A DNA stretch of 64,000 bases from Streptomyces violaceoruber (GTDB lineage Bacteria; Actinomycetota; Actinomycetes; Streptomycetales; Streptomycetaceae). Every line of letters starts with the position of its first letter. The stretch's first letter is position 1. The stretch is from the NCBI GenBank assembly GCA_000720805.1, contig JODI01000036.1, forward strand, positions 34,558 through 98,557, in the 5' to 3' direction. Under the pieces are notes generated by a model. That model was not told the DNA's origin. It searched no databases and was given only the letters and a program-made list of their open reading frames with translations. Positions 1 to 8,260 of the stretch are shown here, one piece after another. Made by a program: the position numbers and the translations under genes.

Positions 1-175
1 CGTCCGGCGCGGCGGCCTTGGCCCGGCGTACGGCCTGGTCGCCGTCGCCGGCGGTGGCGACCACGTCGAAGCCCGACGCGTCCAGGTCACGCGCGACCGC
101 GTCGCGCCACATGGGGTGGTCGTCGACCACCATGACCTTGATCGAGCCCTGCGGCATCGTGTCGCTGTCCGTCAT
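1..175 (-). CDS. macR: Response regulator, N-terminal part (MacR-like)
   Basis: Only the first 58 codons are in the window; the gene runs off the left edge. The protein begins with a short polar stretch and then the first receiver-domain strand with its acidic pair (D18-D19, followed by HPMWRDAV), as in NarL/LuxR-type regulators. The phospho-acceptor and output domain are not visible. Its ATG overlaps the stop of the upstream kinase gene (ATGA), so the two are translationally coupled. The pairing with a MacS-type kinase next to an acyltransferase and glkA matches the Streptomyces MacRS system, described as affecting morphology and actinorhodin. The symbol rests on that context, not on a full-length match. 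Confidence 0.8.
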   Translation of the reverse strand, partial: MTDSDTMPQGSIKVMVVDDHPMWRDAVARDLDASGFDVVATAGDGDQAVRRAKAAAPD

Positions 176-1425
176 CGTCTCTCCGCCTTCCCCCGTGAGG
201 ACCGTGTCTGTTTCGGTACTTTCAGTTCGACCTCCGTGCCCTGCCCGGGCACCGAGATCACGTCGGCGCTGCCGCCGAGCTCGCGCAGCCGGCCCCGGAT
301 CGACAGGGCGACGCCGAGCCTGCCCTCGCCCTCGGCCTGCGCCAGCCGGCCCTCGGGGATGCCCGGCCCGTCGTCCCGGACGGTCACGATCACCTCGTCG
401 GGTTCGTCCTCCACGAGGATCCAGGCGCGCGCCTGCTCGCCCGCGTGTTTGCGTACGTTGTCCAGGGCGGCCCCGACCGCCGCGGCCAGCTCCCTCGCCG
501 CGGCCGGGGGCAGCGGCACGGGGGCGCCGGGCTCGGCGAGGCTGACCTTCGCGGCGGCGTACGGGGCGAGCAGGGAACGCAGGTCGACCGGGCCGGTGAC
601 GTCGTCCGGTTCCTCGACGGCCCGTACGACGGCTCCCTGGGCCTTGTCCTCCGACACCCGGGAGACCGGGACCAGGCCGCCGGAGACCAGGGTGCGCAGG
701 GCGACCTCCTGCTCGCCGGCCATCCGGCCCAGTTCCGCCGCCTCGCCGCCGATGACCGCGCCGCGCCGCTGCACCATCGCCAGCACCTGGAGCACGCTGT
801 CGTGGATGTCCCGGGCCAGCCGCTCCCGCTCCCGGGTCGTGGCCTCGATCTCCAGGGCGCGGGCGAGGGTGCGCTCGGAGGCGCGGGCGACCTCGACGAC
901 GTACCCGATGGCGATGGCGGCGACCCAGACCAGGATCACGTTGTGGACGGTGTCCCGGGCCGGGGCTCCGCGCTCGGCCAGGTTGGCGAGGGCGACCGCG
1001 GTGGAGGCGACGGCCGCCAAGCGCCAGCCGCCCTTGAGCGCGAAGGCCAGCACGGAGCCCGCGGTCCATATCGACGGCAGCGTCGGACCGCCCTCGACGA
1101 TCCGCGCGGCGTCGTCGGCGACGCGGGTGAGCAGGATGCCGACGATCGCGATCGTGAGGTCGACGGCGAGGAAGCGCTTGGTGCACGCGACCGCGTTCGC
1201 GACCCGGGGGAGTGTGGCCACGGTCCACGCGCACAGCACGACGTAGTAGGCGATGGCCACACCGGGGCGGGTGTAATCGTCGTAGGCGGTGGCGAACAGA
1301 CCGACCGCGTACAGCATCGTGAGCACCCGGTACGCGGTCAGCGCACGCCACAGCGGCAGCTCGACCGACATCCGCATGACCCGCTCGCGCTTGGCCAACT
1401 CCCCCACCCCCCGGTCCGTCCCCAC
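172..1425 (-). CDS. macS: MacS-type membrane sensor histidine kinase
   Basis: Sensor kinase of about 417 aa. Residues 26-180 hold about six hydrophobic segments with little extracytoplasmic sequence. A HisKA_3-type dimerisation box follows (RLARDIHDS, phospho-His H208), then a compact HATPase domain with the N box DNVRKHA and a DDGPGIPEG G box. It should phosphorylate the regulator encoded immediately downstream, with which it overlaps by 4 bp. Start choice is uncertain: the GTG at 1425 lies inside a TAGGGT hexamer (1424-1429) that could be the -10 box. If so, translation would begin at the GTG at 1407. The kinase family and fold are clear; the signal sensed is unknown. Confidence 0.88.
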   Translation of the reverse strand: MGTDRGVGELAKRERVMRMSVELPLWRALTAYRVLTMLYAVGLFATAYDDYTRPGVAIAYYVVLCAWTVATLPRVANAVACTKRFLAVDLTIAIVGILLTRVADDAARIVEGGPTLPSIWTAGSVLAFALKGGWRLAAVASTAVALANLAERGAPARDTVHNVILVWVAAIAIGYVVEVARASERTLARALEIEATTRERERLARDIHDSVLQVLAMVQRRGAVIGGEAAELGRMAGEQEVALRTLVSGGLVPVSRVSEDKAQGAVVRAVEEPDDVTGPVDLRSLLAPYAAAKVSLAEPGAPVPLPPAAARELAAAVGAALDNVRKHAGEQARAWILVEDEPDEVIVTVRDDGPGIPEGRLAQAEGEGRLGVALSIRGRLRELGGSADVISVPGQGTEVELKVPKQTRSSRGKAERR

Positions 1426-1426
1426 C

Positions 1427-2248
1427 CTAGGGCCCGGACCGCTCCTTCTCGGCTTGTTCCTTCTCGGCTTGTTCCTTCTCGGCCTGCGCCGCCGCGGCTT
1501 GTTCCTTCTCCGCCTGCGCCGCCGCGGCCCTCGCCGCCTTCTCCGCTTCCTTCTCGGCCTTCGCCGCGTCCGCGATCTGCCGCTTGGCGGCGGTCGCGTA
1601 CATGTCGACGTACTCCTGGCCGGAGAGCTTCATGATCTCGTACATGACCTCGTCGGTCAGCGCGCGCAGGACGAACCGATCGTGCTCCATGCCCTGGTAG
1701 CGGCTGAAGTCCAGGGGCTTGCCGATCCGGATGCCCGGCCGCATCAGCTTCGGCATCACCTGGCCGGGCGGCTGGATCTTCTCCGTGTCGATCATGGCGA
1801 CCGGAATCACCGGAGCGCCGCTGGCGAGCGCCACGCGCGCGAGGCCGCCGGGCTTGCCCCGGTAGAGACGGCCGTCGGGCGAACGCGTGCCCTCCGGGTA
1901 GATGCCGAACAGCTCACCGCGCTCCAGTACTTCCAGCCCGCTCCTGACGGCCGCCTCGCCCGCGCCGCGCGCGCCGGAGCGGTCCACCGGGAGCTGGCCC
2001 ACCCCCTTGAAGAACGCGGCCGTCAGCCGGCCCTTCACACCGGGCGTGGTGAAGTACTCCGCCTTCGCGATGAACGTGACCTTGCGGTCCAGGACCGCGG
2101 GCAGGAAGAACGAGTCGGAGAACGACAGGTGATTGCTCGCCAGGATGGCGGGACCCTCGGCAGGAATGTGCTCCATTCCCTCCACCCAGGGCCTGAAGGC
2201 GACCTTCAGCGGCCCTCCGATGGCGACCTTCATCGTGCCGTACAACAA
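1427..2248 (-). CDS. plsC: 1-acyl-sn-glycerol-3-phosphate acyltransferase (PlsC family)
   Basis: Transfers an acyl group to lysophosphatidic acid in phospholipid synthesis, at the membrane. The HX4D catalytic motif is at H40-D45 (NHLSFSD) and the substrate-binding EGTR block at residues 119-122, both in the usual spacing. I chose the TTG at 2248 because a strong AGGAGG lies 7 nt upstream; the ATG at 2233 is an alternative. After the catalytic domain the protein carries a charged tail rich in Ala, Glu, Lys and Gln, encoded by tandem repeats. It lies 1 bp from macS and may be cotranscribed with it. Several Streptomyces paralogues exist, so the exact substrate is inferred. Confidence 0.87.
   Translation of the reverse strand: MLYGTMKVAIGGPLKVAFRPWVEGMEHIPAEGPAILASNHLSFSDSFFLPAVLDRKVTFIAKAEYFTTPGVKGRLTAAFFKGVGQLPVDRSGARGAGEAAVRSGLEVLERGELFGIYPEGTRSPDGRLYRGKPGGLARVALASGAPVIPVAMIDTEKIQPPGQVMPKLMRPGIRIGKPLDFSRYQGMEHDRFVLRALTDEVMYEIMKLSGQEYVDMYATAAKRQIADAAKAEKEAEKAARAAAAQAEKEQAAAAQAEKEQAEKEQAEKERSGP
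1444..1530 (-). repeat. 15-bp and 30-bp tandem repeats in the plsC 3' end
   Basis: On the + strand the 15-bp unit ccttctcggcttgtt begins at 1444, 1459 and 1474. It is followed by a 30-bp unit containing cctgcgccgccgcgg, present twice (from about 1474 and 1504). The units are multiples of three, so the frame is kept and they encode repeating EKEQA and Ala-rich segments of the plsC tail. Slippage here would change tail length without breaking the gene. Confidence 0.8.
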
Positions 2249-2393
2249 CCGAGTGCCTCCTGTGTCCGTCGATGAGACCTTAACCCGCGGCCCTCTCGAA
2301 GAGACCGACGGCCCTGGTCGGTGTCAGTGCGGTCGCGTACGGTGAAGCACACCTGGACTCGTTCACGTCCTTCTCATGAACAGGAGACCGAAG

Positions 2394-3173
2394 GTGCCGG
2401 TCCTGCCTGGAGCCGAGCCGTTCCGCCACGAGGGCGGGGAAGCGGGCGTCCTCCTCTGTCACGGCTTCACCGGGTCGCCCCAGTCGCTGCGCCCCTGGGC
2501 GGAGTATCTGGCCGAGCGCGGTCTGACCGTCTCGCTGCCGCTGCTGCCCGGCCACGGCACCCGCTGGGAGGACATGCAGCTCACGGGCTGGCAGGACTGG
2601 TATGCCGAGGTGGACCGCGAACTGCGGGCCCTGCGCGAGCGGTGCTCGCAGGTGTTCGTGGCCGGCCTGTCGATGGGCGGCACCCTCGCGCTGCGGCTGG
2701 CCGCCAAGCACGGGGAGGCGATCAGCGGTGTCATGGTCGTCAACCCGGCGAACCGGATGCACGGCCTCGCCGCGTACGCGCTTCCGGTGGTCCACCACGT
2801 CGTGCGGACCACGAAGGGCATCGCCAGCGACATCGCCAAGGAAGGCAGTACCGAGCTGGGGTACGACCGCGTGCCGTTGCGCGCGGCGCACTCCCTGCGC
2901 ACCTTCTTCCGCCTGGTCGACGGTGAGCTGCCGCAGGTCACCCAGCCGCTGCTGGTCCTGCGCAGCGCCCAGGACCATGTGGTGCCGCCGGTCGACTCCG
3001 CCCGCGTCCTGAGTCGGGTCTCGTCCACGGACGTAACTGAGATCGTGCTGGAACAGAGCTACCACGTCGCGACGTTGGACCATGAGGCGGACCGGATCTT
3101 CGCGGAGACCTACGCGTTCATCGCCCGGCTCGCCCCCAGCATCGGCAAGGAAGGGACGGCCGCCCGTGGCTGA
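2394..3173 (+). CDS. Alpha/beta hydrolase, carboxylesterase/lipase type
   Basis: Soluble alpha/beta hydrolase of 259 aa. The nucleophile elbow is GLSMGG with Ser at about residue 93. An HGFTGSPQ oxyanion segment is near the N terminus, an acidic residue sits in AQDHVVPP, and the C-terminal catalytic His is in SYHVATLD. This resembles Est30-type carboxylesterases acting on short or medium acyl esters or monoglycerides. I prefer the GTG at 2394, which has AGGAGA 6 nt upstream, over the in-frame ATG at 2376. It is divergent from plsC, and the next gene starts inside its last codons, so those two are coupled. Confidence 0.82.
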   Translation: MPVLPGAEPFRHEGGEAGVLLCHGFTGSPQSLRPWAEYLAERGLTVSLPLLPGHGTRWEDMQLTGWQDWYAEVDRELRALRERCSQVFVAGLSMGGTLALRLAAKHGEAISGVMVVNPANRMHGLAAYALPVVHHVVRTTKGIASDIAKEGSTELGYDRVPLRAAHSLRTFFRLVDGELPQVTQPLLVLRSAQDHVVPPVDSARVLSRVSSTDVTEIVLEQSYHVATLDHEADRIFAETYAFIARLAPSIGKEGTAARG

Positions 3174-3792
3174 GCACGACTCCGATCGCGAGGAGCGCGA
3201 GGACCGCGAGCCCGAGGAGCAGAACGTCCCGTTCGACGAGGACGCCGCGTGGGCGGCCATCGTCGCCGGGTACGGCGAGGAACCGCCGGACCCGCCGGGC
3301 AGCAAGCCCTTCAAGGCGGTCGAGGACCTGGCGCTGCTGGAGACCGAGACGAACGACGGCGGCCCCCAGGAGACCGGTCCCCAGGAGGCCGGCGACATCA
3401 AGCAGGCCACCAAGGAGCCCCGGGAGTCCGGACAGGAGAAGCCCCCGAAGCCGCTCGGCGGTTCCGTCTCCTTCGCCCCCGGGCTCGGCCCGCGGGACTA
3501 CGGCACGCCGGAACCGGCCGAAGAGGACTTCGACGAGGACGACGAGGGGCACTTCGTCCCCCCGGAGCCACCGCCACTGCCCGCCGCCGACACCACGGCC
3601 AAGTTCGCCTGGCTGGGGGTGCTGGGCGGGCCCGTCCTGCTGCTGCTGGCGGTCCTGCTCGGCTGGGAGATGACCTGGTGGCTGACCACGGTCGCCATCG
3701 GCGGCTTCCTGGGCGGTTTCGCCACGCTCGTCATGCGGATGCGGTCGGACGACGAGGACGACCAGGATCCCGGGCGGGGAGCGGTCGTCTGA
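3166..3792 (+). CDS. Acidic membrane protein with C-terminal transmembrane hairpin
   Basis: A 208-aa protein of unknown function. The first 140 residues are hydrophilic, strongly acidic and Pro/Glu-rich, probably disordered. They are followed by two hydrophobic segments (about residues 144-165 and 168-190) separated by a short Trp-rich turn (WEMTWWLT), and an Asp-rich C-terminal tail. The GTG start overlaps the hydrolase stop by 8 bp and has a GGAAGGG sequence about 10 nt upstream. No catalytic motif is visible. It resembles actinobacterial hypothetical membrane proteins that follow this esterase. Confidence 0.75.
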   Translation: MAEHDSDREEREDREPEEQNVPFDEDAAWAAIVAGYGEEPPDPPGSKPFKAVEDLALLETETNDGGPQETGPQEAGDIKQATKEPRESGQEKPPKPLGGSVSFAPGLGPRDYGTPEPAEEDFDEDDEGHFVPPEPPPLPAADTTAKFAWLGVLGGPVLLLLAVLLGWEMTWWLTTVAIGGFLGGFATLVMRMRSDDEDDQDPGRGAVV

Positions 3793-3829
3793 CGCCGGAC
3801 GCCGGATCACGCTGTCCGGCGGAGGTGGT

Positions 3830-4576
3830 TCAGGCCGCGGGCACGCGCAGCGCGGCCAGAACCGGCAGGTGATCCGTCGCTCCGAGCAGGTCGGCCTCGG
3901 CCACCCCGGGGAGGTCGAGCGGGACTCCGCAGCCGAGCACCTCGATGCCCTTCGTCGCGAAGATCGCGTCGATGCGGCGGTGGGGGGCGGTGCGGGTCCA
4001 GGTGTGTTCGCCGCCCCAGGGGGCGGTGGCCCGGCAGTCCTGGAGACCCTCGGCGAGGCGGGCGAAGGTGCGGCCGCCGGGGGGTTCGTTGAGGTCGCCG
4101 CCCGCGATCGCGTGGTCCACGCCCAGCCCGGCCAACCGGTCGAGGAGCATGCCGCTCTGCTCGTACCGCTCGTCCCCACGGAGCGAGAGGTGACAGCTCA
4201 GCACGCCGACGCGGGCGCCCCCGAACCGTACGACCGCGGTGGCGAAGCCGCGTCGGTGCTCGCCGGGGGTGAGGGGCAGCAGGACGTCCTCGGTGCGCTC
4301 GACGGTGGCCCGGAGCGAGCAGAGGATCGCCGGGCCCGCGGCGGTGCCGCCGCCGGTGAGGATCACGAGGTTCGCCGCGCGGGCCAGGCGGGCGAGTTTC
4401 TTGCGCCAGCGGAAGAAGCGGGGGGCTTCCTGGATGAGGACGAGGTCGGCTTCGCACGCCGTGATGACGCGGGCGAGGGCGTCTGTGTCGTCGCGCATGG
4501 AGCGGATGTTGTAGCTCAGCACGCGGATGAGGGCTGAACCGTCGGGGTCTGTGCGGGACTGCGGGAGCGGCGCCAT
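3830..4576 (-). CDS. Endonuclease/exonuclease/phosphatase (EEP) family protein
   Basis: A 248-aa EEP-fold phosphoesterase. Family signatures in order are SYNIRSM near the N terminus (metal-binding Asn), IQEAPRFF (metal Glu), a GGDLNEPPGG block (catalytic Asp and Asn) and the C-terminal GATDHLPVLA (Asp-His). These residues support a metal-dependent phosphodiesterase; the substrate cannot be predicted. I placed the start at the ATG at 4576: there is no Shine-Dalgarno sequence, but the hexamer TAAATT (4584-4589) ends 7 nt before it, which suggests a leaderless mRNA. A longer in-frame extension to 4705 covers the intergenic repeat and is less likely. Confidence 0.8.
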   Translation of the reverse strand: MAPLPQSRTDPDGSALIRVLSYNIRSMRDDTDALARVITACEADLVLIQEAPRFFRWRKKLARLARAANLVILTGGGTAAGPAILCSLRATVERTEDVLLPLTPGEHRRGFATAVVRFGGARVGVLSCHLSLRGDERYEQSGMLLDRLAGLGVDHAIAGGDLNEPPGGRTFARLAEGLQDCRATAPWGGEHTWTRTAPHRRIDAIFATKGIEVLGCGVPLDLPGVAEADLLGATDHLPVLAALRVPAA

Positions 4577-4614
4577 GTGGATCAATTTACGCCCAGGAGC
4601 TCGGGGCGCGAGGG

Positions 4615-4745
4615 TGTTGCGCGGCTGCTGGTGCGTTGTGGCCGGTCGCGCCCCGCGATGGGCGTGTCCCCGCTGGAGCGAGGCCGAGAGGGGGAGGAGC
4701 CGCATGATGTGGATGCCCCCGCGCCCCTGAGGCGCGAGGAACCCA
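4615..4745. repeat. Copy of a Streptomyces intergenic repeat
   Basis: The gap between the EEP gene and glkA holds gcggctgctggtgcgttgtg followed by gccggtcgcgcc, and further on a small hairpin core, gcgcccctgaggcgc (about 4723-4737). A closely related arrangement occurs at about 34478-34535. From general knowledge this motif family is abundant between genes in Streptomyces; its function is unknown. Confidence 0.5.
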
Positions 4746-4765
4746 CGTACGTCGAAGAGTGGCCG

Positions 4766-5719
4766 TCACATGATCGGGTCGGGCTCTCTCGCCAGGTCCG
4801 CCGCGCCCACCAGACCCGCCTCGTTGCCCAGCTGGGCCGCGATGACGTCGGCGACCGGGCGCCAGTTCCCGCCGACCAGCCAGCGCTTGTAGGACTTGCG
4901 GATCGGGTCGAGGACCAGTTCGCCCTCGTCCGAGAGGCCGCCGCCGACGATGAAGGCGGACGGGTCGAAGAGGGAGGCGAGGTCGGCGAGGCCGGCGCCG
5001 GCCCACCGGGCGAGCTCGCGGTAGGAGTCGACGGCGACCGGGTCGCCCTGGCGGGCGGCCATGGAGATGTGCTTGCCCTCGATGCCGTCGGGGCTGCCGT
5101 CACCCAGACCGAGGAGGATCTCCGCGTTCTCCGGGGTCGCGTTGGCCCGCTGCTTGGCGTACCGGACGAGGGCGCGGCCGGAGGCGTACTGCTCCCAGCA
5201 GCCCTGCGAGCCGCAGCCGCACAGCAGCCCGTCCGGGACCATCCGGATGTGGCCGAACTCGGCGGCCACGCCGAAGTGTCCGCGGCGCAGCTTGTTGCCG
5301 ATGATGATGCCGCCGCCGAGGCCGGTGCCCAGGGTGATGCAGATGACGTTGCGGTGGCCCTTGCCGGCTCCGAACTTGTACTTGCCCCACGCGGCCGCGT
5401 TGGCGTCGTTCTCGACGACCACCGGGAGGCCGACGCGGGCCTCGACCTTCTCCTTCAGCGGCTCCTGGCGCCAGTCGATGTTCGGCGCGAAGTAGACCGT
5501 GGAACGCTGGCGGTTGACGTAGCCGGCGGCACCGATGCCCACGCCGACGATCTCGTGCCCGGCGCGCGCGCCGTCCACCGCGGAGGCGATGGCGTCCACG
5601 ATGCCCTCGGGCGTGCCCGGGGTCGGCACCTTGTGGGTCGAGAGGATGTTTCCTTCCTCATCGACCACGCCGGCCGCGATCTTCGTGCCGCCGATGTCGA
5701 CGCCGATGGTGAGTCCCAT
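4766..5719 (-). CDS. glkA: ROK-family glucokinase GlkA
   Basis: Phosphorylates glucose to glucose-6-phosphate with ATP in the cytoplasm. In Streptomyces, GlkA is also central to glucose repression. The 317-aa protein has the phosphate-1 motif DIGGTKIAAG at residue 8 onward, the catalytic Asp in ENDANAAA (D105) and the ROK zinc site (H157 with CGCGSQGC, cysteines 167, 169 and 174). The ATG has GAGGGATTC upstream. The 143-bp gap to the preceding gene leaves room for its own promoter. Length and motifs are complete. Confidence 0.96.
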   Translation of the reverse strand: MGLTIGVDIGGTKIAAGVVDEEGNILSTHKVPTPGTPEGIVDAIASAVDGARAGHEIVGVGIGAAGYVNRQRSTVYFAPNIDWRQEPLKEKVEARVGLPVVVENDANAAAWGKYKFGAGKGHRNVICITLGTGLGGGIIIGNKLRRGHFGVAAEFGHIRMVPDGLLCGCGSQGCWEQYASGRALVRYAKQRANATPENAEILLGLGDGSPDGIEGKHISMAARQGDPVAVDSYRELARWAGAGLADLASLFDPSAFIVGGGLSDEGELVLDPIRKSYKRWLVGGNWRPVADVIAAQLGNEAGLVGAADLAREPDPIM

Positions 5720-5862
5720 GAATCCCTCAGTTTCGGTCGAGCCCCGCTACGGCCCACGGTACCCGAGGCCCCACCGGTCGGGTCCCGTCGTCCAATCGGC
5801 GGGCAGGGGCAGGGCTCGGGGGCCGGGGCGACTCGAGGGAGTCGGAGCGGCGTCGGCCGGCG

Positions 5863-6360
5863 TCAGTCGAGGTCGATGCGTTCGCCCGGGCCGGGCTCGT
5901 CGCCGGGCTCGTCGCCGCGGTCGTCCAGGTCGCGCAGGTCCTTCTCCCGGGTCGTCCAGCGTCGCTCCTGGGCCTGCACGGCCGACCGGTACGCGGCCAG
6001 CAGTTCGCTCCCCGCGTTCGCCAGATGATCGAAGATGTCGGGGTTGCGCTCGATCACGGGTTCGACGGCGGCCTTGGCCTGCTGGACGACCTGTTTCACC
6101 ACCTGCTGGGCGGCCGGACCGGCGACCGCGCCGAGCAGCGGGGACTGGAACCCGGACAGCTTGTCCGCGACGGTGTCGACGAGCTTGCGCAGTTCCTCGG
6201 CGGCCGAACCCGGGGGCGGGCCGTACTGGGTGCGGCGGCGGGCCTTCTCCGCCGCGAGGTCCTCGGCACAGGCCGTCGCCCAGGCGTCGGCGTCGGTCGC
6301 CCGTACCTCGTCCACGGCCTCACGCCCGTCCGCCTCGGGCGGGGGGAGCTCTTCGCTCAT
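5863..6360 (-). CDS. DUF5304-type protein upstream of glkA (SCO2127-like)
   Basis: A 165-aa acidic, Ala/Glu-rich, mostly helical protein with no signal peptide or membrane segment. Its middle (about residues 55-110) is an amphipathic helical stretch with a conserved-looking LLGAVAGPAAQQVVKQV segment; the tail is Asp/Gly/Pro-rich. The position just upstream of glkA matches S. coelicolor SCO2127, reported to promote glucokinase activity and glucose repression. That role is taken by analogy from context. The ATG has AGGAG 6 nt upstream. Confidence 0.8.
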   Translation of the reverse strand: MSEELPPPEADGREAVDEVRATDADAWATACAEDLAAEKARRRTQYGPPPGSAAEELRKLVDTVADKLSGFQSPLLGAVAGPAAQQVVKQVVQQAKAAVEPVIERNPDIFDHLANAGSELLAAYRSAVQAQERRWTTREKDLRDLDDRGDEPGDEPGPGERIDLD

Positions 6361-6417
6361 GACGGACTCCTGACTACGGTTCCTCTGTACGACGTTACCC
6401 GAACGGCCGCAGCGGGT

Positions 6418-7587
6418 TCACCGGGTGCGCGGCCAGAGATCGGGGTCCGGCGCGAACCGGATGCGCAGCTCGTCGTCGCGCAGGGCGGCCCCGGCGACGG
6501 TGCAGCGGCGCAGCGCGGAGGGCAGCGGCAGGATCCTGCGGAACTGGCCGGCGCTGACGAGGAGTTCGTCGCCGCGCCGGATCAGGTCCAGCTCGTCGCG
6601 TATGGCGCCGGGCAGCGGGATGTGCCACACCAGCACCCCGTCGTCGGCGAGCCGGTCGGCCACCGACCACTCGACGGTGGAGGTCGTGCTGTTGACCCCG
6701 GGGACGGCGAGGGCGGCGAGGTCCTCGGTGCCGCGCGGGTCGCCGCCGAGGTGGGCGACGGTCCGCACGTCGTACGACGCCCGCCACTCGTCGAGCGTCT
6801 TGCGCTGCTGGGCGATCAGACCGGCGGGCCAGGTGTCCCGTGCGGCCTCGGGCAGGACGCGGTTGGCCACCAGCACGTCCGGGCGCAGGCCGCGCAGGGC
6901 CAGGGCGAGGCCGGCGGCGCGGACGGCGTCGGCGCCGGCCGGGCCGGGTTCGGCGACCAGCCGTACGACGGTGTCGCGGTCGGCGAGGACCGCCTCGACG
7001 GCCGCGAGGTCGAGGTCCCAGCGGGCGGCGGTCTCGTACAGCCATTCCGCGGGCATCGGCACCCCGGCCAGCCGGCCGAGGACGGGGCGCAGGGCGCGGG
7101 CCGCCTGCCGCTCGGGCGGGAGCAGCCGGCGCAGGTAGCGGCGCAGTTCCTCGGGGAGCGCCAGCAGGGCGAGCGCCTGCGGGGTGGGCGGGAGGTCGAC
7201 GACCACGAGGTCGTGGGTCTCGGCGAGGGCGGCGTCGCGCAGGGCGCGGAGCAGGGAGAGTTCCTCGGCGCCGGGGAGGGGCGTGACCTCCTCGGGGTCC
7301 AGGCGGGAGGCGCCCAGCAGGTCGAGGGCGGTGGTGGCGCGGGTCTGGAAGGCGGTGAGGTCCTCGCGGAAGCGTTCGGCCGCGTCGGGGCGCCAGGCCG
7401 TGAGGTGCGGCGCGACCTGCCGGGGGGCCGGGCCCGTCGCCGTGCCCAGGGCCGCGCCGAGGGTGTCGGTGCGGTCCGCACCGAGGAGGAGGGTGCGGGT
7501 GCCGTCGCGGGCGGCGGCGAGGGCGGTGGCGGCGGCGACGGTGGTACGGCCGCTGCCGCCGGGGCCCGTGATCAGGATGGTGCGCAT
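6418..7587 (-). CDS. ArsA/GET3-like ATPase with altered P-loop
   Basis: A 389-aa protein of the ArsA/SIMIBI NTPase type, with the N-terminal P-loop region, a VVVDLPPTPQAL segment resembling the switch/Walker B region and a C-terminal beta-rich domain. The P-loop reads GPGGSGRTT, so the usual Walker A Lys is Arg and the deviant-Walker signature Lys is Pro. ATP hydrolysis may therefore be weak or absent. The ATG at 7587 lacks a Shine-Dalgarno sequence and has TACGGT (7596-7601) ending 8 nt upstream, suggesting a leaderless mRNA. It lies downstream of an SRPBCC gene on the same strand. The client is unknown. Confidence 0.78.
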   Translation of the reverse strand: MRTILITGPGGSGRTTVAAATALAAARDGTRTLLLGADRTDTLGAALGTATGPAPRQVAPHLTAWRPDAAERFREDLTAFQTRATTALDLLGASRLDPEEVTPLPGAEELSLLRALRDAALAETHDLVVVDLPPTPQALALLALPEELRRYLRRLLPPERQAARALRPVLGRLAGVPMPAEWLYETAARWDLDLAAVEAVLADRDTVVRLVAEPGPAGADAVRAAGLALALRGLRPDVLVANRVLPEAARDTWPAGLIAQQRKTLDEWRASYDVRTVAHLGGDPRGTEDLAALAVPGVNSTTSTVEWSVADRLADDGVLVWHIPLPGAIRDELDLIRRGDELLVSAGQFRRILPLPSALRRCTVAGAALRDDELRIRFAPDPDLWPRTR

Positions 7588-7692
7588 GGGGGTGAACCGT
7601 AACGGAGGCGGGCGCGGGTACGCGCACCACCAGGGACCCGGCACAGCGGCGGCTCCCTGCTTCCGCCCCTGTCCGAGCCCCTGCTCGTGCCT

Positions 7693-8136
7693 CTACTTCT
7701 CCCCCGACTCCACCCGCTTCTTCAGCCCCGCCAGGGCCCGGTCGATGATGACCTTCTCGGCCTTGCGCTTGATCATGCCGAGCATGGGGATCTTGACGTC
7801 GACGGTGAGGCGGTAGGTGACCTCGGTCGCCCCCGCGCCGGCCGGCTTCAGGAGGTAGGAGCCGTCGAGGGAGCGCAGCATCTGGGACTTGACCAGGGTC
7901 CAGGACACCTCGTGGTCGCCGGTCCAGGTGTAGCCGAGGGTCTGGTCGTCCTTGATGGCGCCGGCGTCCATGACGAGACGGACCTGCTCGGCGCGGCCCT
8001 GCGCGTCGGCCTTGAGGACCTCCGCCTCCTTCACCTCTCCGGTCCAGTCCGGGTAGCGGGCGAAGTCGGCGATCACCGCCATGACGTCGGCCGGTGGCGC
8101 CTCGATCGTGATGCTCGAGCTGGTGTGTTCCGCCAT
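7693..8136 (-). CDS. SRPBCC family protein (START/Bet v1-like)
   Basis: A 147-aa single-domain protein of the polyketide cyclase/dehydrase SRPBCC fold. It opens with the family-like SITIEAPPADVMAVIADFARYPDW strand-helix signature (shown here only as a landmark), with the fold closing in a long C-terminal helix (KKRVESGEK). These proteins bind hydrophobic ligands in a central cavity; no ligand can be named. The ATG has GGAGGAG about 8 nt upstream. It may be cotranscribed with the ArsA-like ATPase gene downstream (gap 105 bp). Confidence 0.84.
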   Translation of the reverse strand: MAEHTSSSITIEAPPADVMAVIADFARYPDWTGEVKEAEVLKADAQGRAEQVRLVMDAGAIKDDQTLGYTWTGDHEVSWTLVKSQMLRSLDGSYLLKPAGAGATEVTYRLTVDVKIPMLGMIKRKAEKVIIDRALAGLKKRVESGEK

Positions 8137-8260
8137 CGCCGTGGCTCCTCCAGATACGGGCCGGTACTGAGGTCGTGGTGCGCACGTCTGTGCAGCGTGA
8201 AGGCTACCGCGCAGGCGCCCGGCCGACTTCACCCCGTCCGCCCCGTTCGCCGGAAAGCGC

